Below, piece after piece: positions 45,967 to 58,279 of a DNA stretch of 64,000 nucleotides (within the stretch, counting starts at the first letter, position 1; the number at the start of each line of letters is the position of its first letter). Both the position numbers and the translations under genes were made by a program. The DNA is taken from positions 145,593 to 209,592 of the forward strand of contig JAPDRN010000058.1 of assembly GCA_030247855.1 (NCBI GenBank). Direction: 5' to 3'. The stretch is from Knufia peltigerae. Its lineage: Eukaryota; Ascomycota; Eurotiomycetes; Chaetothyriales; Trichomeriaceae. Below the pieces are notes generated by a model. That model was not told the origin of the DNA and searched no databases. It saw only the letters and a program-made list of their open reading frames with translations.

Positions 45967-46911
45967 ATGAGCAATCCTCGCATTGCCACGCCTCGTCAAC
46001 ATGGACCGGGTCACTTTGGGGCCACCACGGCCGACAGAAGGCGTGGAGATATTCGGATGCCACGTTTCTTCAAGAGGTTAGCGGTGCAGACCAGGAAACG
46101 CTGAAGAATCAGTGACTGATACAGCGAAATCACAGGCTCTTCAAATTTCCACAGATGGACTTCGAAATGGCCGTCTGGGAGATGACGCATCTTCTCATCG
46201 CGCCAAAAAAGGTGTTCAAGTCGATATACTACCACAAGCGTCAGTGGAAGACACCCTCCACCAGTCCTTTACTGACAATGACTTCCAGAGACGAGAAATA
46301 CCTGGCATCGACCGGATCCTTCCTTCACCTACCTCCTGTCCTTCTTTCTCCTCCTCACGTCCTTCGCTTGGTCCCTGGCATACACGCCCTCCTTGGCATC
46401 GGTGGTTAAGCTCGCATTAATGTTTGTCGTTGTGCATTTTCTGGCTGGCTCATTGCTGGTGTCGACACTGGCATATTATTTGATTGGGCGTCTCTTGGGT
46501 CCAGGCATCGCTGGACTCCCAGGCCGAAGACGTCAAGCGGGATTGTTTGGTCCGCCTGGAGGATCACGAGGAGCTGAAGTGTTGGAATTCGGATACTGTT
46601 TCGATGTCTCGATCCGCGCCTTTTTCCCGCCATATGTCCTGCTCTACATCATCCAATACATCCTCATGCCGGTGATCAATCATCAAAATCGGGCGTCGAC
46701 ATTTTTTGCCAATTTGCTGTACCTAGCAGCCGGCATATACTGGAGTTTGATCACATTCCTGGGATATAATGCGCTACATTTCCTGCACCATACCCAATTT
46801 CTCCTCTCGCCTATGATAGCGTGGATCGTCATATGGCTTGTCTGCACAGTCTTGGGCATCAATTTGACCACAGTGGGAACACAATGGTTGTTTCTGGGAG
46901 TACGGAGCTGA
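45967..46911 (+). CDS. GMH1: UNC-50 family Golgi membrane protein
   Basis: Three exons: 45967-46076, 46136-46239 and 46289-46911, giving 278 residues. Splicing rebuilds the family start (MPRFFKRLFKFPQMDFEMAVWEMTHLLIAPKKVFKSIYYHK), and then QTRNTWHRPDPSFTYLLSFFLLL. Five or so hydrophobic segments follow (LLLTSFAWSLAY, LALMFVVVHFLAGSLLV, PPYVLLYIIQYILMPVI, LLYLAAGIYWSLITFL, MIAWIVIWLVCTVLGI). UNC-50/Gmh1 proteins are Golgi membrane proteins: in yeast Gmh1 interacts with the Arf-GEFs Gea1/Gea2, and in worms UNC-50 is needed for receptor trafficking. The second donor is GTCAGT, less common but followed by a good branch site (CTGAC) and CCAG acceptor. Confidence 0.9.
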
Positions 46912-48345
46912 GTGTATACCTCCAATCTACTGTCTGATTCGATGTAATGATGCAGGGTTGAGCATTTCGAGAAAGCAAGCGCTTCATCGTGGTGTCGTGT
47001 ATGGTTGTATATCTGGTTTTGGTGCTGGAAGGTTGCGAGAGGCCTTGAGGCCAAATCTAGCTTGGTACCTGAAAAATACTTAAACCAACACATGCTTCCC
47101 ATCTTGACATTTTCGCAACCATACGTTGGTGTTCCGGGTTTGCTTCTTGCACTACTAGACGTGTCATAATATCTGCGCATATGAAGGACGAGCACCTCGC
47201 ATACTGGTGGTAGACAGGTACCTTTGTGACACGGCACCATAGTACTGTACCTACTGTATGGTTCCATCTCGAATCGTGGCTCGTTTCGAAGCGCCTTCAG
47301 TCGATTTGAGCCTAGTTTGATGGTGGTGGCGTTCGTCAAATGGTGCTAATGCAGGTCCGTCCCACCCCTATCCTTGGCTGGGGCAATCGGCCTGTGGTGC
47401 CCTGGATTAACGGTGCTTGTTGAGCATCCAGAAGCAGGAATAGTACTCCGTACTTGTACTCGAATATCTCTACGGAGTTGTAGGTGGACGAGGACAACAT
47501 TTGTGTTCTGGAAAGGCTAGTCTATGAACATTGTTCTTTGAGGCGCACAACTACTGTATTAATTGTAGACACCCCCCTCCACAATATCAGTCAGTTGATC
47601 CAGCCATCTCTTCCCGTTTGACCTGTCAAGTCTCAGGCCGGCCAGTGGCCTAAGCAGCTTGCATGGGTCGATCCGTCCGCGTCTCCAGTCAAGAGGTACT
47701 TGATTTGGTGGTGAAGGGAGGGCGCACTGAATGACTGACTGGTTGACTGAAGGGCTATGTTGACCGCATGAGTTTCTGTGCTGTAGACATCGATTGTCGA
47801 AATACTGAACGTAGACTCTGTACCTGGGTGGTATAGGACTATCTCTTCCGAACTTCTACTCGCAGTGTTACTGTAGAGCCAGGGAAGAAGCAACCCCTGC
47901 ATCTACAAGACCCTGGCGACCCCTATCCTTGCTATGTACCTACAACAAGTTAGCACTGCAGCTAGATAGCATCGACCCACCATCCGCGTTGAGTTGCACC
48001 AGGAATCCCGTATGTACAACTTTTTGAATCTCCTTCCCCTCTCCAGGTCAGTTGTGAAGGGGCAGCCTCACTGCACCCCGGAGTACAATAACCTTGCATC
48101 CACTATCTGCCTGCATATCCTTGATCCTGAACATCGAAGTTTCTCTACTCGACAATCTCGTTGTCCTGCACCTTTTCGACACCTTGTCTCTCCGCGACAT
48201 GTGCAACGAAGCTGTCCGACCGACCCCAAGTCGTGCGACATCGACACGTACTCTCCGCTCTTAGTTGTCTCAGACTGTTCTGGCAATACTCTGATGTCCT
48301 CGGTAGATTCATTCGTGTGCCAGTCGACAGGAACCTGTTCTCAGC
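46912..48345. other. Intergenic region and leader of the Sec7 gene
   Basis: 1.4 kb. The left part is the UNC-50 3' UTR; a minus-strand open frame that overlaps UNC-50 is antisense only. A TACTCCGTAC word sits at 47444, with an 8/9 match at 47471. A plus-strand frame from 48012 to 48578 begins upstream of, and overlaps, the Sec7 start; it may be leader sequence rather than a gene. Confidence 0.45.
47444..47453. repeat. Dispersed TACTCCGTAC word
   Basis: An exact copy flanked by a tacggagt half copy 27 bases downstream in inverted orientation. Confidence 0.6.
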
Positions 48346-51300
48346 ATGACGACTGCGCAGTTGCTGTCATCTCCAACAAAAGTAAAAAGTCCACGCCCCC
48401 GTTCGTCGAAACACCCTACGAATCCAAAACCTCACAGACATTCCTCTCATTCCATCCCCTCGTCACCATCTCTACAATCACATCCAGCCCAGCGGGTGGA
48501 TGGGACATCACAACAATCCCCGATGGCGCACTCTGGAACCTTCCTGGCAGAATCAGCCTCGCCTGCTCACAGTCATGAAAATGACGATTTTGAAGATCCT
48601 CATGACCTCTCCTTCTCTTCCAACCATATCCTCCGTGCCTCCATGGTCGACAACCTTGTCATGTCTCTTGACCAATTTTCTGCTGCGGGTTTTGGCGACG
48701 TTTCACATACATCGCGAAATAACAGCTACGATATGGAGAGCAGCATACGAAAGAGAGGGCATACGTTCAGTTCTTCAGTTTCATCCGAGCCTGATGTACC
48801 GGAGCTGAGGTCTATACCACACCTGTCAGATACAACCCCTCGTATTCCTCTCCGAAACACTGCTCGACACCAGAAGAATGTTCAGAAGCTCCCCAGCATA
48901 CGCGGCGAGGATGAAGACTCTGTTCGATCAAAAGTCTACGAAGCTCAGAGAGCGGCCCAGCCTGGCCATACAAGGAGGCAAAAGAACATTTCAAATGGAG
49001 GAAGAAGCACGGCAAGCAGTGCTTCGTCCAGTATTGACCTTGGTCATCTAGCCAGTCTTTCGGGCCGTCTGGGAGCAGCTGGGAGTCGGCGATCCCGGAG
49101 TTTCGACTTTGGCACGAGAGACCGTGTCCCGCGCGGCCCCAAGCCTTTCAAGACCACTTCCGATGTTATGGCTTCTACCCCGGTCATCTTTTCAGGTCCC
49201 GAGTCTCGAAAGGGGCCTACAGTGGACAATACCAACACGCCTCTAGTGAGGAAGAACAGTGCCAAATCTTCCAAAAGCGCCTACGTGAAGAAGGGACGAT
49301 CAGGTACACTAGGTGTGAGTGGTGGACGGTCCATGAACGATCCTCTGCAGGTGTTACCCACAGTGAAGAGCGTGCCGAGTCTGAGCAATGCTGCACTGGA
49401 GCCCAAAGTGAACCAGGGATTGGCCCATGAGCCTGTCACAACCCCTCGACCTGGTTTTTTCAGGCGTGTCTTTGGTTCCTCGAAATACCCGACTCTGCAT
49501 TCAGAAAGCCATAGTTCTACGCCAACCTCTCTTGCAAAGCAACATCCTGGCCGCGCAACACCGGTGCAGGATGAACCGCTGTACCCAACCACGCCGCCCA
49601 ACAGATTGGTGCAAAGACCGGTCCGGAGAACGTCAACTGAGCTGTCTGCAAACAAAGAAAACCAACCTATAGTCGCCAAGAAAACCTCTACATTCTTCCG
49701 TAGGAGGAAGAAGTCTATTTCGAGTTCTATACCACCTCCTCTTCCACTGACACTTGATTCAGAACTCAAAGCAGAGCCTGAACAAACAGATGGAGCAAGC
49801 CCGGTTAGTAGCCTGAGGGCTTTCATGGATCCTTATCTGATGGAGAACCCTGTTCCGACATTGGGGCATGGCCGAACCAATTCTATGCAGGGTTTCTATA
49901 CGCCAAATCTCCCGCCTCCTTCGTTTGGATTGCCGCCAGAGTCTGTCAACTACCCGAAACCAGCTGGACACACTCGGACCGCATCACATGGCAGTAATCG
50001 GACGCTAAAGTCCCACAACAAGCCCTCGACGCTACGGATACCTCATCAAGACTCATTCCTTGCCGACAGTAGTAGCACAGAAGACATAACTAGACGCTCT
50101 CCTCTCGGTGGTAGCACTCATTCTGAGAACGATCGATCTACACTCCAAGCTGGAAAGGACGTTGATGAATCAGGCTCTGGAGCTGAGACCGGGACACTGT
50201 TGGCTTCGTTGGCGAGCCCTGTCTCTGGCCCACGGCAGACAACGAGAAAAGGCTCTTGGACGTCTGAGGGTGTGTCTCCTGCATCGTCCATCACTGCACC
50301 ACCAACGGGAAGTCTCGCAGCCCATGACAGTAAACCTGCTGCGGAAACGAAGAGTCCTGGGGCTCTGGCTCTGATTAAAGCATCCAACGGTTCTCCAGTC
50401 GCGTCAACCTCCGATGTTAGCGACTATAGGTCGGCGCCAACAACTCCACTCGTTGTTGAGACCCCTCGCACCGAGAAAGTAGCTTTGCCATTGCTACAGG
50501 TGTTGCAACCAAGCCAATCTGCCACCGATGCTGCCAAGATCAAAGCTAAGCAGATTTTTGACAATGCGGATGATGACATGGACTCTACAAATGCTGGAGC
50601 GTGGTTAGGAGAAGATGGCCCTGAGCGCCAGCTTGTGAGACAAGCATACATGGAACTATTCGACTGGTCAAATCAAGACATTATTGATGCTCTCCGAGGT
50701 CTTTGCGACCGCATAGCTTTGAAAGGAGAGACACAGCAGATGGATCGAATCATGGTGGCCTTCGCTCAACGATGGTGTGACTGCAATCCTTCTAACCTAT
50801 ACAGGTCAAGTGGTAAGGTTATTTTCCTGTCTTCAACACGACATTCAGCTGATTTCATTAGATGTGGTCCATACGATATGCTACTCTATTCTCCTTCTGA
50901 ACACTGATCTCCACTTAGCCGACATTGGCCAGAAAATGACAAAAGCACAATTTGTTCGCAACGCACTTCCACCGATCAAACGTATTGTTCAAGAGTCAGA
51001 GAATAGCAACACCCCTCGTGCAGCATCCTCTAAAACGCATTTGAATGTCAAGCCTGTAGAAGATATCAACCTTACCGTCCGAGGACCAAGGAGACCTACA
51101 GAAAAGACTATTCACGAAGAGGACACCGATCAAGAGATGGCAAACAGCCTACGTGGATCAGTCATCTACTCTGGATCAGAAAGAGCCTGGGAGACACAGA
51201 TTGAGACGATTTTACGCGGACTGTACAACTCAATTTCTCAGGAACCGCTACCACTTTATGGCGCTCAAATCGATGCAAATACGAACGGCAATCAGTCCAA

Positions 51301-52720
51301 CAGTTTCTTAACTATTGGAACAAACGTTCTACGTCGGAGTCCTAGTGTTCTCAGTAAAGCACACTCAGACACCAACCGTAGTCGATTCGGAGAAAGTAAA
51401 TCCCTCGGAGTCCGGTTTATGACGAAGACTAGATCTCGGCCTCGCCTGCCGTCTGCCGCCGGATTTGGTTCTAGTAGAACCAGCATCGACGAGCAGTCGT
51501 CAACATGGAGTCCTTCTATCTCAAGCACGTGGAGCAAAGCCAGCCTTGGAAAGACATTAACCTCGATGTCTGTCGACTCGTTCGGCACCGATATGATACA
51601 CGGCGACTACCAGTCCTCGATTGGGTTCGCTAATGCGTTGAGCCAAGCTATCATCCGTGAAGATCAGCTTGAATTGCAAACTGATGATGGACTGAAAGCC
51701 GGTTCGCTTCTGGAAGACGATTCACTTGAATTGTGCGGAGCACCCTGGGCAAAGGAAGGCATTGTCAAACATAAATGCCATCTCGAAGGGGTAGAGAAGA
51801 GGTCAAAGGACCGAAACTGGAATGACTGCTTCGCAGTTATCGAAAAGGGGTGGATGAGGCTGTTCTCATTCTCGTCCAGTGCAAAATCCTTAAGGAACAA
51901 GTCTCGGGCAACGAAGCCTGGAGCTGTCGTTGGCGGTGGGAATTGGCAAGATAATGCTGAGGAAGTGTGGAAGTTTATGCTTCGGCACACCATTGCAAGC
52001 TCGCTTCCACCTCCTGGATATTCTAAAGCGCGACCCTATGTTTGGGCGCTCAGTCTCCCAACGGGCGCGGTACATCTCTTTTCAGTGGGGACACCAGACA
52101 TTGTCAGAGAATTTGTGTCTACCGCAAATTATTGGAGTGCTCGACTGTCTAAGGAGCCCATGATGGGAGGTATCAGCAACATGGAATTTGGCTGGAGCGA
52201 TGTCGTGGTGAACAGAAGTGCCATGGCTTCCGAGTCCCAAGCCGGGTTAAACGCCGCTATGGTCCCCCGCCCTAGCACTCAAATGTCGATGAGAAGCTCG
52301 ATGGATCATGCTGGCGGTATACGCAGCAAGTTGCCTGGCGACAAGGTGCATATCAACGACTGGTCACCACCACAACAATCTATGGTTGCTTCTCAGCTGC
52401 TCGAGGTGGATCAGCTAAAAGCGTTACAAACCTACGTAAGTAATGTGGAAGATGAACTACAAAAGCACAACGAGCTCCGAGCCATGATGTCGACGGCCTT
52501 TTCGCCCAAGCATCCCAATTCGGCCAAGGCGATGAACAACTGGGAGAGGAAGAGCAGTTACCTTTTGCGGGAGATTGTTAAATTCCGCACATATATTGAC
52601 ACCCTGCAAAACGCGCAGGCCACCAAAGATCGTGTATACAAGATGAGGAAGGAAGAGGAAGATGCCCAACTCGCTGAGATCGAGTCGAGGGCATTGAGTG
52701 CTCATGACATTGTGGAGTGA
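48346..52720 (+). CDS. Sec7-PH domain Arf guanine nucleotide exchange factor
   Basis: Two exons: 48346-50812 and 50862-52720, giving 1441 residues. The intron falls inside the Sec7 domain, and splicing joins CNPSNLYRSS to DVVHTICYSILLLNTDLH. The Sec7 domain spans about 730-870 and keeps the catalytic glutamate motif (LKGETQQMDRIMVAFAQR) and the second motif (NTDLHLADIGQKMTKAQFVRN), so exchange activity is expected. A PH domain lies at about 1115-1260 (KEGIVKHKCHLEGVEKRS, then WNDCFAVIEKGWMRLFSF). A C-terminal coiled coil follows (LEVDQLKALQTYVSNVEDELQKHNELR). The N-terminal half is Ser/Pro-rich and disordered. The layout fits the yeast Syt1/Yel1-type plasma-membrane Arf-GEFs. It starts at the first Met of the frame; a short upstream exon cannot be ruled out. 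Confidence 0.92.
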
Positions 52721-53527
52721 AGGCCATTCGTGTGGGTTTTTGCTTTGTGTCATGGCCAACCCAACCAACAATCGTGGCATCGCGACGTTGGCGGTGTAGA
52801 ACGAGTGGCGCGTTACGAGTGCACTATATTGGTGATTGATTGCGTGTGGTGAATTATAGATACCCCGTTTTTGTTTTGTTGGTAGGATGACTTGAATATG
52901 AATATGAATATGGACATGGACATGAAAACATGAAGACGATGAAGCTTAGATAGTGTATTCTGTAATAATAGAGCCATGCATCAATTAATCTGGTACTCCG
53001 TACTGTAGGGAAGATGTCAGGTATCCAGTACTCCGTAGTCAGCCTCGTGGTTACTATGGACTTTGGGGCTTGTTGATGGAGGGCACCAATTAGGCAAAGC
53101 GCTTGGCACGATTTCGAGTTCCGGGTTTCAGGAGAGAACAGGGCCGCTGACGGTTGAGTGTTGGACGGCCCCAGACCACCCTAGGATGACCTAGTCGACT
53201 TAGTTCACACGCTCCAGACCCCCTGTTGTCCTGATCAAAAGACTCCTCTATCATACTCGTCCTGTTCAAGGCGAATATCTCCTGTCCGCAACGATCCCGC
53301 GACCGGTTCATCGCTCTCCTAGGCGTGAAGAGTCACGACGCGACTCCCTCATCCTCCTCCATCACCACATTCATCCCACGCGTCAAGAGTCTCCAGATTT
53401 CACGATATCTCCACACATGTTGTCCGCAACACTCATACGCAAAGGCTCGAATACCACCGGCCTGCGACGCCGCAAGATCGGCCTAGTAGAATAGTCCCTT
53501 GACGCAGTCCACCTTTCACCCTGAGCC
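52721..53527. other. Spacer between the Sec7-GEF and ApsB genes
   Basis: No gene. ATATGA repeats (about 52895-52925) and two TACTCCGTA words (52994, 53029) lie in it; the right end is the CT-rich ApsB promoter. Confidence 0.5.
52994..53037. repeat. Two TACTCCGTA words in direct orientation
   Basis: Exact copies at 52994 and 53029, spaced 35 bases apart. Confidence 0.6.
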
Positions 53528-56500
53528 ATGTCTTCATCCATCCTATCGAGTCGTCCTCCGACGGTGCGCCGGTCTTCGAGGGTCCCTGGGGGTTTCGACG
53601 AGGAGGAGGATGAGCTTTCGTCGGCTGGCAGTGTGAACGGTGATGAACACATGGACTCGCAGCTTACTGATTCATTTCTTCCCGGTCCACGGGACCCAAG
53701 CAGCCTCCTGCAGGCTCAGGATGAGAATACAAATCTAGACCTCCCCGCCAACCGTACATTGGATGAAAGTGAAATGAACAAGAAGTTGCTGGATGTCGAG
53801 TCCAGCTTTCTACCCGAACCATCGCAAATAACTGGCCAGGACTCTGCAAATAATGGCGCTGACGATACCTACCAATTCGGAATGCCCAATGATAATATAG
53901 CAGTGCGTAAGAAGCCACACCCTATCAAGGTCGCTCAACACCATGACGAGCCAGAACACCATGTGGAAGGCGAAGCAGTGCCTGTACAATCCCCACGGAC
54001 GCCTCCAGGTGGATACAAAACCCCGGCGCCCGGCGAGCAGGAATTCTCCAATGCGAGTGAGGACTTGGATTTGACGCCCGAGGCGCCGAGTACCTCTGCA
54101 CTGGAAAATATGTCTTCGTCGCCAACAGCTGCAGCGGCTGCGCGAACATTGTCCAGGGTTCAGTCTCTGGCAACGATGGGGGGTTACGAGACAGCGCGAG
54201 AACAGGAAGAAGAACCCAGACCTCGCACAAGATTAGGCCCTGGTCAAGCGGACAATGATGCAACCCCGCGAAAGAGCAGCGCACAAAGCGACCAAGAGGG
54301 TCGATATCTCGAAGTGCCTGGAGCAGGTGACGGTCAGCAGGACAGTACTGCGACTTCTTCTCGTACTTCAAGACGTCCACAATACCTCCACAAACGATCA
54401 TCTAATGCACGACTTTCATTTGACTCCATAGCCAGTTCGACTACCGAAACCAGCGAGGCGACTATGGCTGCCGATTTTGCACTCCAGTCCGGTGGTGCGT
54501 TGCCGGATTCGAGTACGCAGCGCAAGTCCAGAACGACGCTTTCACGACAAGCCAGTCTTGGAAGTATGATGTCCGGGTTGTCGGGCATCAGCGATGATGA
54601 GCCTCGAACACAGCGGCACGCCAGCGCGACCGATCTAAGCACTTTGGAAGAGGAAAGCCCCAAGTCAAAGGACGCCGGTGGTCTGTCGACTCCAAAGGCT
54701 TCAACTTTCAACTTCAACATGCCTACGGACACTGTTATTGCCAACAACGTCCGAGATCTAGAGGTCCCAGGCACTTTTGCCCGTCAGTACCGTCAAGAAC
54801 GAAGCATGTCCCCTGATAAGAACACGGGCGTCTTCGGACTGACACCAGGCCCAAAGAGAGGCCTAACTCTGAAAGAGCACAGAAGTACGGTCGAGAAGCT
54901 AGGTAAGGAGAATTTTGATTTGAAGATGAAGATCCACTTCCTGGACCAAGCACTACAGAAGAGATCTGAAGACGGCATAAAAGAAATGATCACAGAAAAT
55001 GTACAATTAAAGTCGGACCGGTTACGACTAGAAAAAGATAATCATAATCTGAGAAAACAGGTTCGAGAGCTGCAGAAGAAACTCGAGGAATCTGGTAATA
55101 GGGAGTCTCCGAATGCTGATCAGGGATACGGTACGGACGATGAGAGAAGTCCCACTGCGGAAGAAGAGGTGATATATCTTCGTGAAAGAGTGGAGGTTAA
55201 CGAGATTGAGATCGAAAAGCTACGCTCAGAGAGTCTGGCAAAGGAGACCGAGAAGCGAAGACTGGCTGAAATGGTCAAATCACTGGGGGATACCCGAGCT
55301 GCCACTAGCGATGTCGGTTCCAGGGAGGAGCGTGATATGTGGAAGGATATGCTCGAGGCAGAGACCATTGCTCGCGAACAATCTGAAGAAGACAACAAGC
55401 GACTGCGTGACGAAGTTGCCAAGCTGAGGAGCGAGAATTCTGTGCCGGCACGGTCAAATGGGCGTAAGGCCCGCATTGGAGGGTCAGTCGTCTCACGGTC
55501 CAGCAGTGTGGAAGCCGCTGCAAACGCTCAAAACGCCGAGATCGAGCGACTGAGACACGAGGTCTCCGAACTACAGAAGATGATCGGCGCTCAAGCATCG
55601 ACGTTGACATCGCGAAACAAAGAAAAGGAGCGATTGTACCAAGAGATTGAGGATCTAAAGCTGGGACGAATGGGCGGTCTTCGCAGTGTCGCTGGGGATA
55701 GTATATTGGATCGTTCAGCTTCACGAGCAAGATCACATTCCCGGGCGAGCAATGGTACGAGAATGTCTCGACTCAGCGATCAGGAAAGAGAAACTCTGGA
55801 GACGCGAATCAATGAACTTCGGGACGAAGTGTCACAGCTGAAGCTGGAAAATCAGAACATACAAAGCCAGTTTGACGAGGCGCTTGCCGAGTTGGATGCT
55901 GTGGACGCACAGGCCCAGGCAGATGCCGACCAATTTAATGAAGAGCTACAACTCCTAACACAAGAGCGGGACAATGCTCTGCGCGATGCTGAAGAGCAAG
56001 ATGTCGCCTTTCAACAACTCAAGAACGAAGCACAAGAGGAAATTGATGGCTTGGGCGACGAACTCGACGCCAAGGTTGAGGAATGTGCCCGGCTTGAACA
56101 AGAGCTCAAAGCCCAAGTGGAGAATGTCAAGGCACTACAGGCTGAGATGCGATCTGCCGGAGAAGGACTTGTTCGTCTCGAAGAAGACGCACAGCAGAAT
56201 CTCGCCCGCTATCAGTCTGTCAAGGCAGAGTTGGATGACGCAAATCGTGAGCTTGAAAGCCTTGAGAAGACATGTTCCGAAGCGGAAAGCAAAGTGCAAC
56301 GGCTCACGGTCCAACAAGAAAGTAGTCATAATGAGATTGCCTTCCTTCGCGAAGAGCAAGACGCTGATAAGATCAAGATTGGCGATCTCGAATCGTTGCT
56401 CAAGAAGGTTCATCTCAACCTGGAATCCGAACGGGACAAGAGCAGAGAACTTGAGCGTCGTATCAACGACGAAAGAGCACAGCGAGACGCCGTGGCCAAT

Positions 56501-58279
56501 CAGGAGAAACAGGAGGTTCAACGTGTTATCAATGACCTCAATCGTGAAGCGTCCGGGGCTAAGGACGAGCTCCGAAAGGTGCGAAAGGCTTTGTCAGCCC
56601 GGGACATCGAGGCAAACACCTCCAAGGATCGTCTTGGAGAACTTGAGGAGAACCTGCGGAATATCATTGGAGATCCGAACAGCTCTCGATCTGGCATGAT
56701 TAGCGCTGTCAATAAAATGAAGCGGGAGCTTGATCAGACTACCATTGACCTGGAGTCTGTACGCAGACGTCTCGAGGAGACTGAAAATTTGCTTGCCGAT
56801 CGTGACGCTCTGCTCGAGTCCACAAGTCATGAATGCAAGAGACTGGCAGATGCGTTTGAGCGCGAAAAGTCCGGTCGACGTCAAGACAAGCTCGACTTTG
56901 AACGTACCAATAAAGGCCACAACTCAACGACGCGAGCACTCTCTTCGGCTTCGGCGCGAATTGCCGAGCTTGAAGGCATGCGTCAAATCGACCGGAAGAG
57001 AGCATTGCAGACCGAGAATCAGTTCAAGGAACAACTCACGGAGCGAAACCAGATCTTGCTCAATCTGTGGAAGAGATTGTCGGCAATGTGTGGACCGGAC
57101 TGGGCCCACAACAACAGCCTCATCAACGGCAACTTGCCCTCGCAAGAAGTCATTGGGAATATCCTTTTCTGGCCCGGGTTTAGTAGAAATTTGCTCCTGG
57201 CGGCCAAGCAGGTTGAGGGTATCCTGACCACGTTCAAAGACAAAATCAAGCGTGTGGATCGGGAATTGTTCAAGGAGTATCAGGCTCTGGAACAGACTCT
57301 AGAAGTTCGAACACGCAAACTTGAGCGCATCGAGGAGAGTTGGGAAAAGATGAAGCTCAAAATGTCCGAGATGGAGGTACGTGTGCATACACACTCACAT
57401 TCGGACCATGGGTCTCGAATACCTACGACGAGTCGGACACCAGAGATCAGCAAACTCAAGGGCGAGAACCGGCTTCTCAAGGCCGAACTCGCACTTCTTC
57501 AACAGCAACAGGCCCATCATAACATGCACCAACGCCGTGAACGTAACGAGTCGCGTGCGTCGGGGTATTCGGGGCCCATGTCCCCGCATGACGGCCCGGG
57601 CCAGCTTGATGGTGCAGTCGTCGGCGTGCCGGCGCGCAGTTCTAGCATGCGACGCCATAAGATGGAGTTGCAACGACATCATTCGACTGGGGTGGTGGAG
57701 CATTTGGTCGGTTCCAACGGCGATGGTACAGGGATGAGTTTACGCAGCAACTCGATCAGTAGCCGTGCTAGTGGGTACGCTCAGTCGCACCACGAGAAGG
57801 AACGAGAACGAGAACGAGAACGAGACCGGGGCTTGATGATCCCGGCCGGACCATTCAATGCACCGGCGAATGGCAACTTCCCGTTGCCTCCTCCACGAGA
57901 GGCGCCACCTGCGCCACCAAGTACGGGGACCGCGAGCGCGAGTGGCACCAGCGATATTGCCAGTCAGGGTCATCAAGGACCAGGAGGGCAGGAGAAATGG
58001 ATACACCGACTTCGCGAATTGGAAAGACGATTAAAGGCGGAACGGGAAGCACGACTGTTGGACAGAAGCGGTGCGAGAAAGAGACTCGAAGAACGAGATG
58101 CGGTGAATGAAGAATTGAGGCGCGAGCTGGAGCGGGAGCGGGTGAAGAAGAGCATCGGCTTTGGTGGAGATGGCGGTGACGGTAGTGGTGCTCCAGGCAT
58201 TATGGGCACTTCGACGATGCCACCCTTGTTGGAAGGCGAGGGCCAGGTCGGGGACTACGCGGGGCGAGGGAAGCGTTAG
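53528..58279 (+). CDS. apsB: ApsB/Mto1-type MTOC coiled-coil protein
   Basis: A single frame of 1583 residues with no intron. After a disordered N-terminus (1-430), a CM1 (centrosomin motif 1) region is at about 440-505: GVFGLTPGPKRGLTLKEHRS, then KLGKENFDLKMKIHFLDQAL. CM1 motifs recruit the gamma-tubulin complex. A coiled coil of about 700 residues follows (about 450-1350). Near the C-terminus, LRELERRLKAEREARLLDRS (from about residue 1495) matches the Mto2-binding region. In Aspergillus nidulans ApsB sits at spindle pole bodies and septal MTOCs and controls nuclear positioning; fission yeast Mto1 is the counterpart. I infer the same role here. The Ser/Gly/His-rich stretch before the Mto2-binding part is low complexity. 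Confidence 0.92.
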   Translation: MSSSILSSRPPTVRRSSRVPGGFDEEEDELSSAGSVNGDEHMDSQLTDSFLPGPRDPSSLLQAQDENTNLDLPANRTLDESEMNKKLLDVESSFLPEPSQITGQDSANNGADDTYQFGMPNDNIAVRKKPHPIKVAQHHDEPEHHVEGEAVPVQSPRTPPGGYKTPAPGEQEFSNASEDLDLTPEAPSTSALENMSSSPTAAAAARTLSRVQSLATMGGYETAREQEEEPRPRTRLGPGQADNDATPRKSSAQSDQEGRYLEVPGAGDGQQDSTATSSRTSRRPQYLHKRSSNARLSFDSIASSTTETSEATMAADFALQSGGALPDSSTQRKSRTTLSRQASLGSMMSGLSGISDDEPRTQRHASATDLSTLEEESPKSKDAGGLSTPKASTFNFNMPTDTVIANNVRDLEVPGTFARQYRQERSMSPDKNTGVFGLTPGPKRGLTLKEHRSTVEKLGKENFDLKMKIHFLDQALQKRSEDGIKEMITENVQLKSDRLRLEKDNHNLRKQVRELQKKLEESGNRESPNADQGYGTDDERSPTAEEEVIYLRERVEVNEIEIEKLRSESLAKETEKRRLAEMVKSLGDTRAATSDVGSREERDMWKDMLEAETIAREQSEEDNKRLRDEVAKLRSENSVPARSNGRKARIGGSVVSRSSSVEAAANAQNAEIERLRHEVSELQKMIGAQASTLTSRNKEKERLYQEIEDLKLGRMGGLRSVAGDSILDRSASRARSHSRASNGTRMSRLSDQERETLETRINELRDEVSQLKLENQNIQSQFDEALAELDAVDAQAQADADQFNEELQLLTQERDNALRDAEEQDVAFQQLKNEAQEEIDGLGDELDAKVEECARLEQELKAQVENVKALQAEMRSAGEGLVRLEEDAQQNLARYQSVKAELDDANRELESLEKTCSEAESKVQRLTVQQESSHNEIAFLREEQDADKIKIGDLESLLKKVHLNLESERDKSRELERRINDERAQRDAVANQEKQEVQRVINDLNREASGAKDELRKVRKALSARDIEANTSKDRLGELEENLRNIIGDPNSSRSGMISAVNKMKRELDQTTIDLESVRRRLEETENLLADRDALLESTSHECKRLADAFEREKSGRRQDKLDFERTNKGHNSTTRALSSASARIAELEGMRQIDRKRALQTENQFKEQLTERNQILLNLWKRLSAMCGPDWAHNNSLINGNLPSQEVIGNILFWPGFSRNLLLAAKQVEGILTTFKDKIKRVDRELFKEYQALEQTLEVRTRKLERIEESWEKMKLKMSEMEVRVHTHSHSDHGSRIPTTSRTPEISKLKGENRLLKAELALLQQQQAHHNMHQRRERNESRASGYSGPMSPHDGPGQLDGAVVGVPARSSSMRRHKMELQRHHSTGVVEHLVGSNGDGTGMSLRSNSISSRASGYAQSHHEKERERERERDRGLMIPAGPFNAPANGNFPLPPPREAPPAPPSTGTASASGTSDIASQGHQGPGGQEKWIHRLRELERRLKAEREARLLDRSGARKRLEERDAVNEELRRELERERVKKSIGFGGDGGDGSGAPGIMGTSTMPPLLEGEGQVGDYAGRGKR

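Noticed and set aside
46683..47339. A minus-strand 218-codon frame
   Set aside because: Half of it is antisense to UNC-50 exon 3; no domain, no promoter signal.
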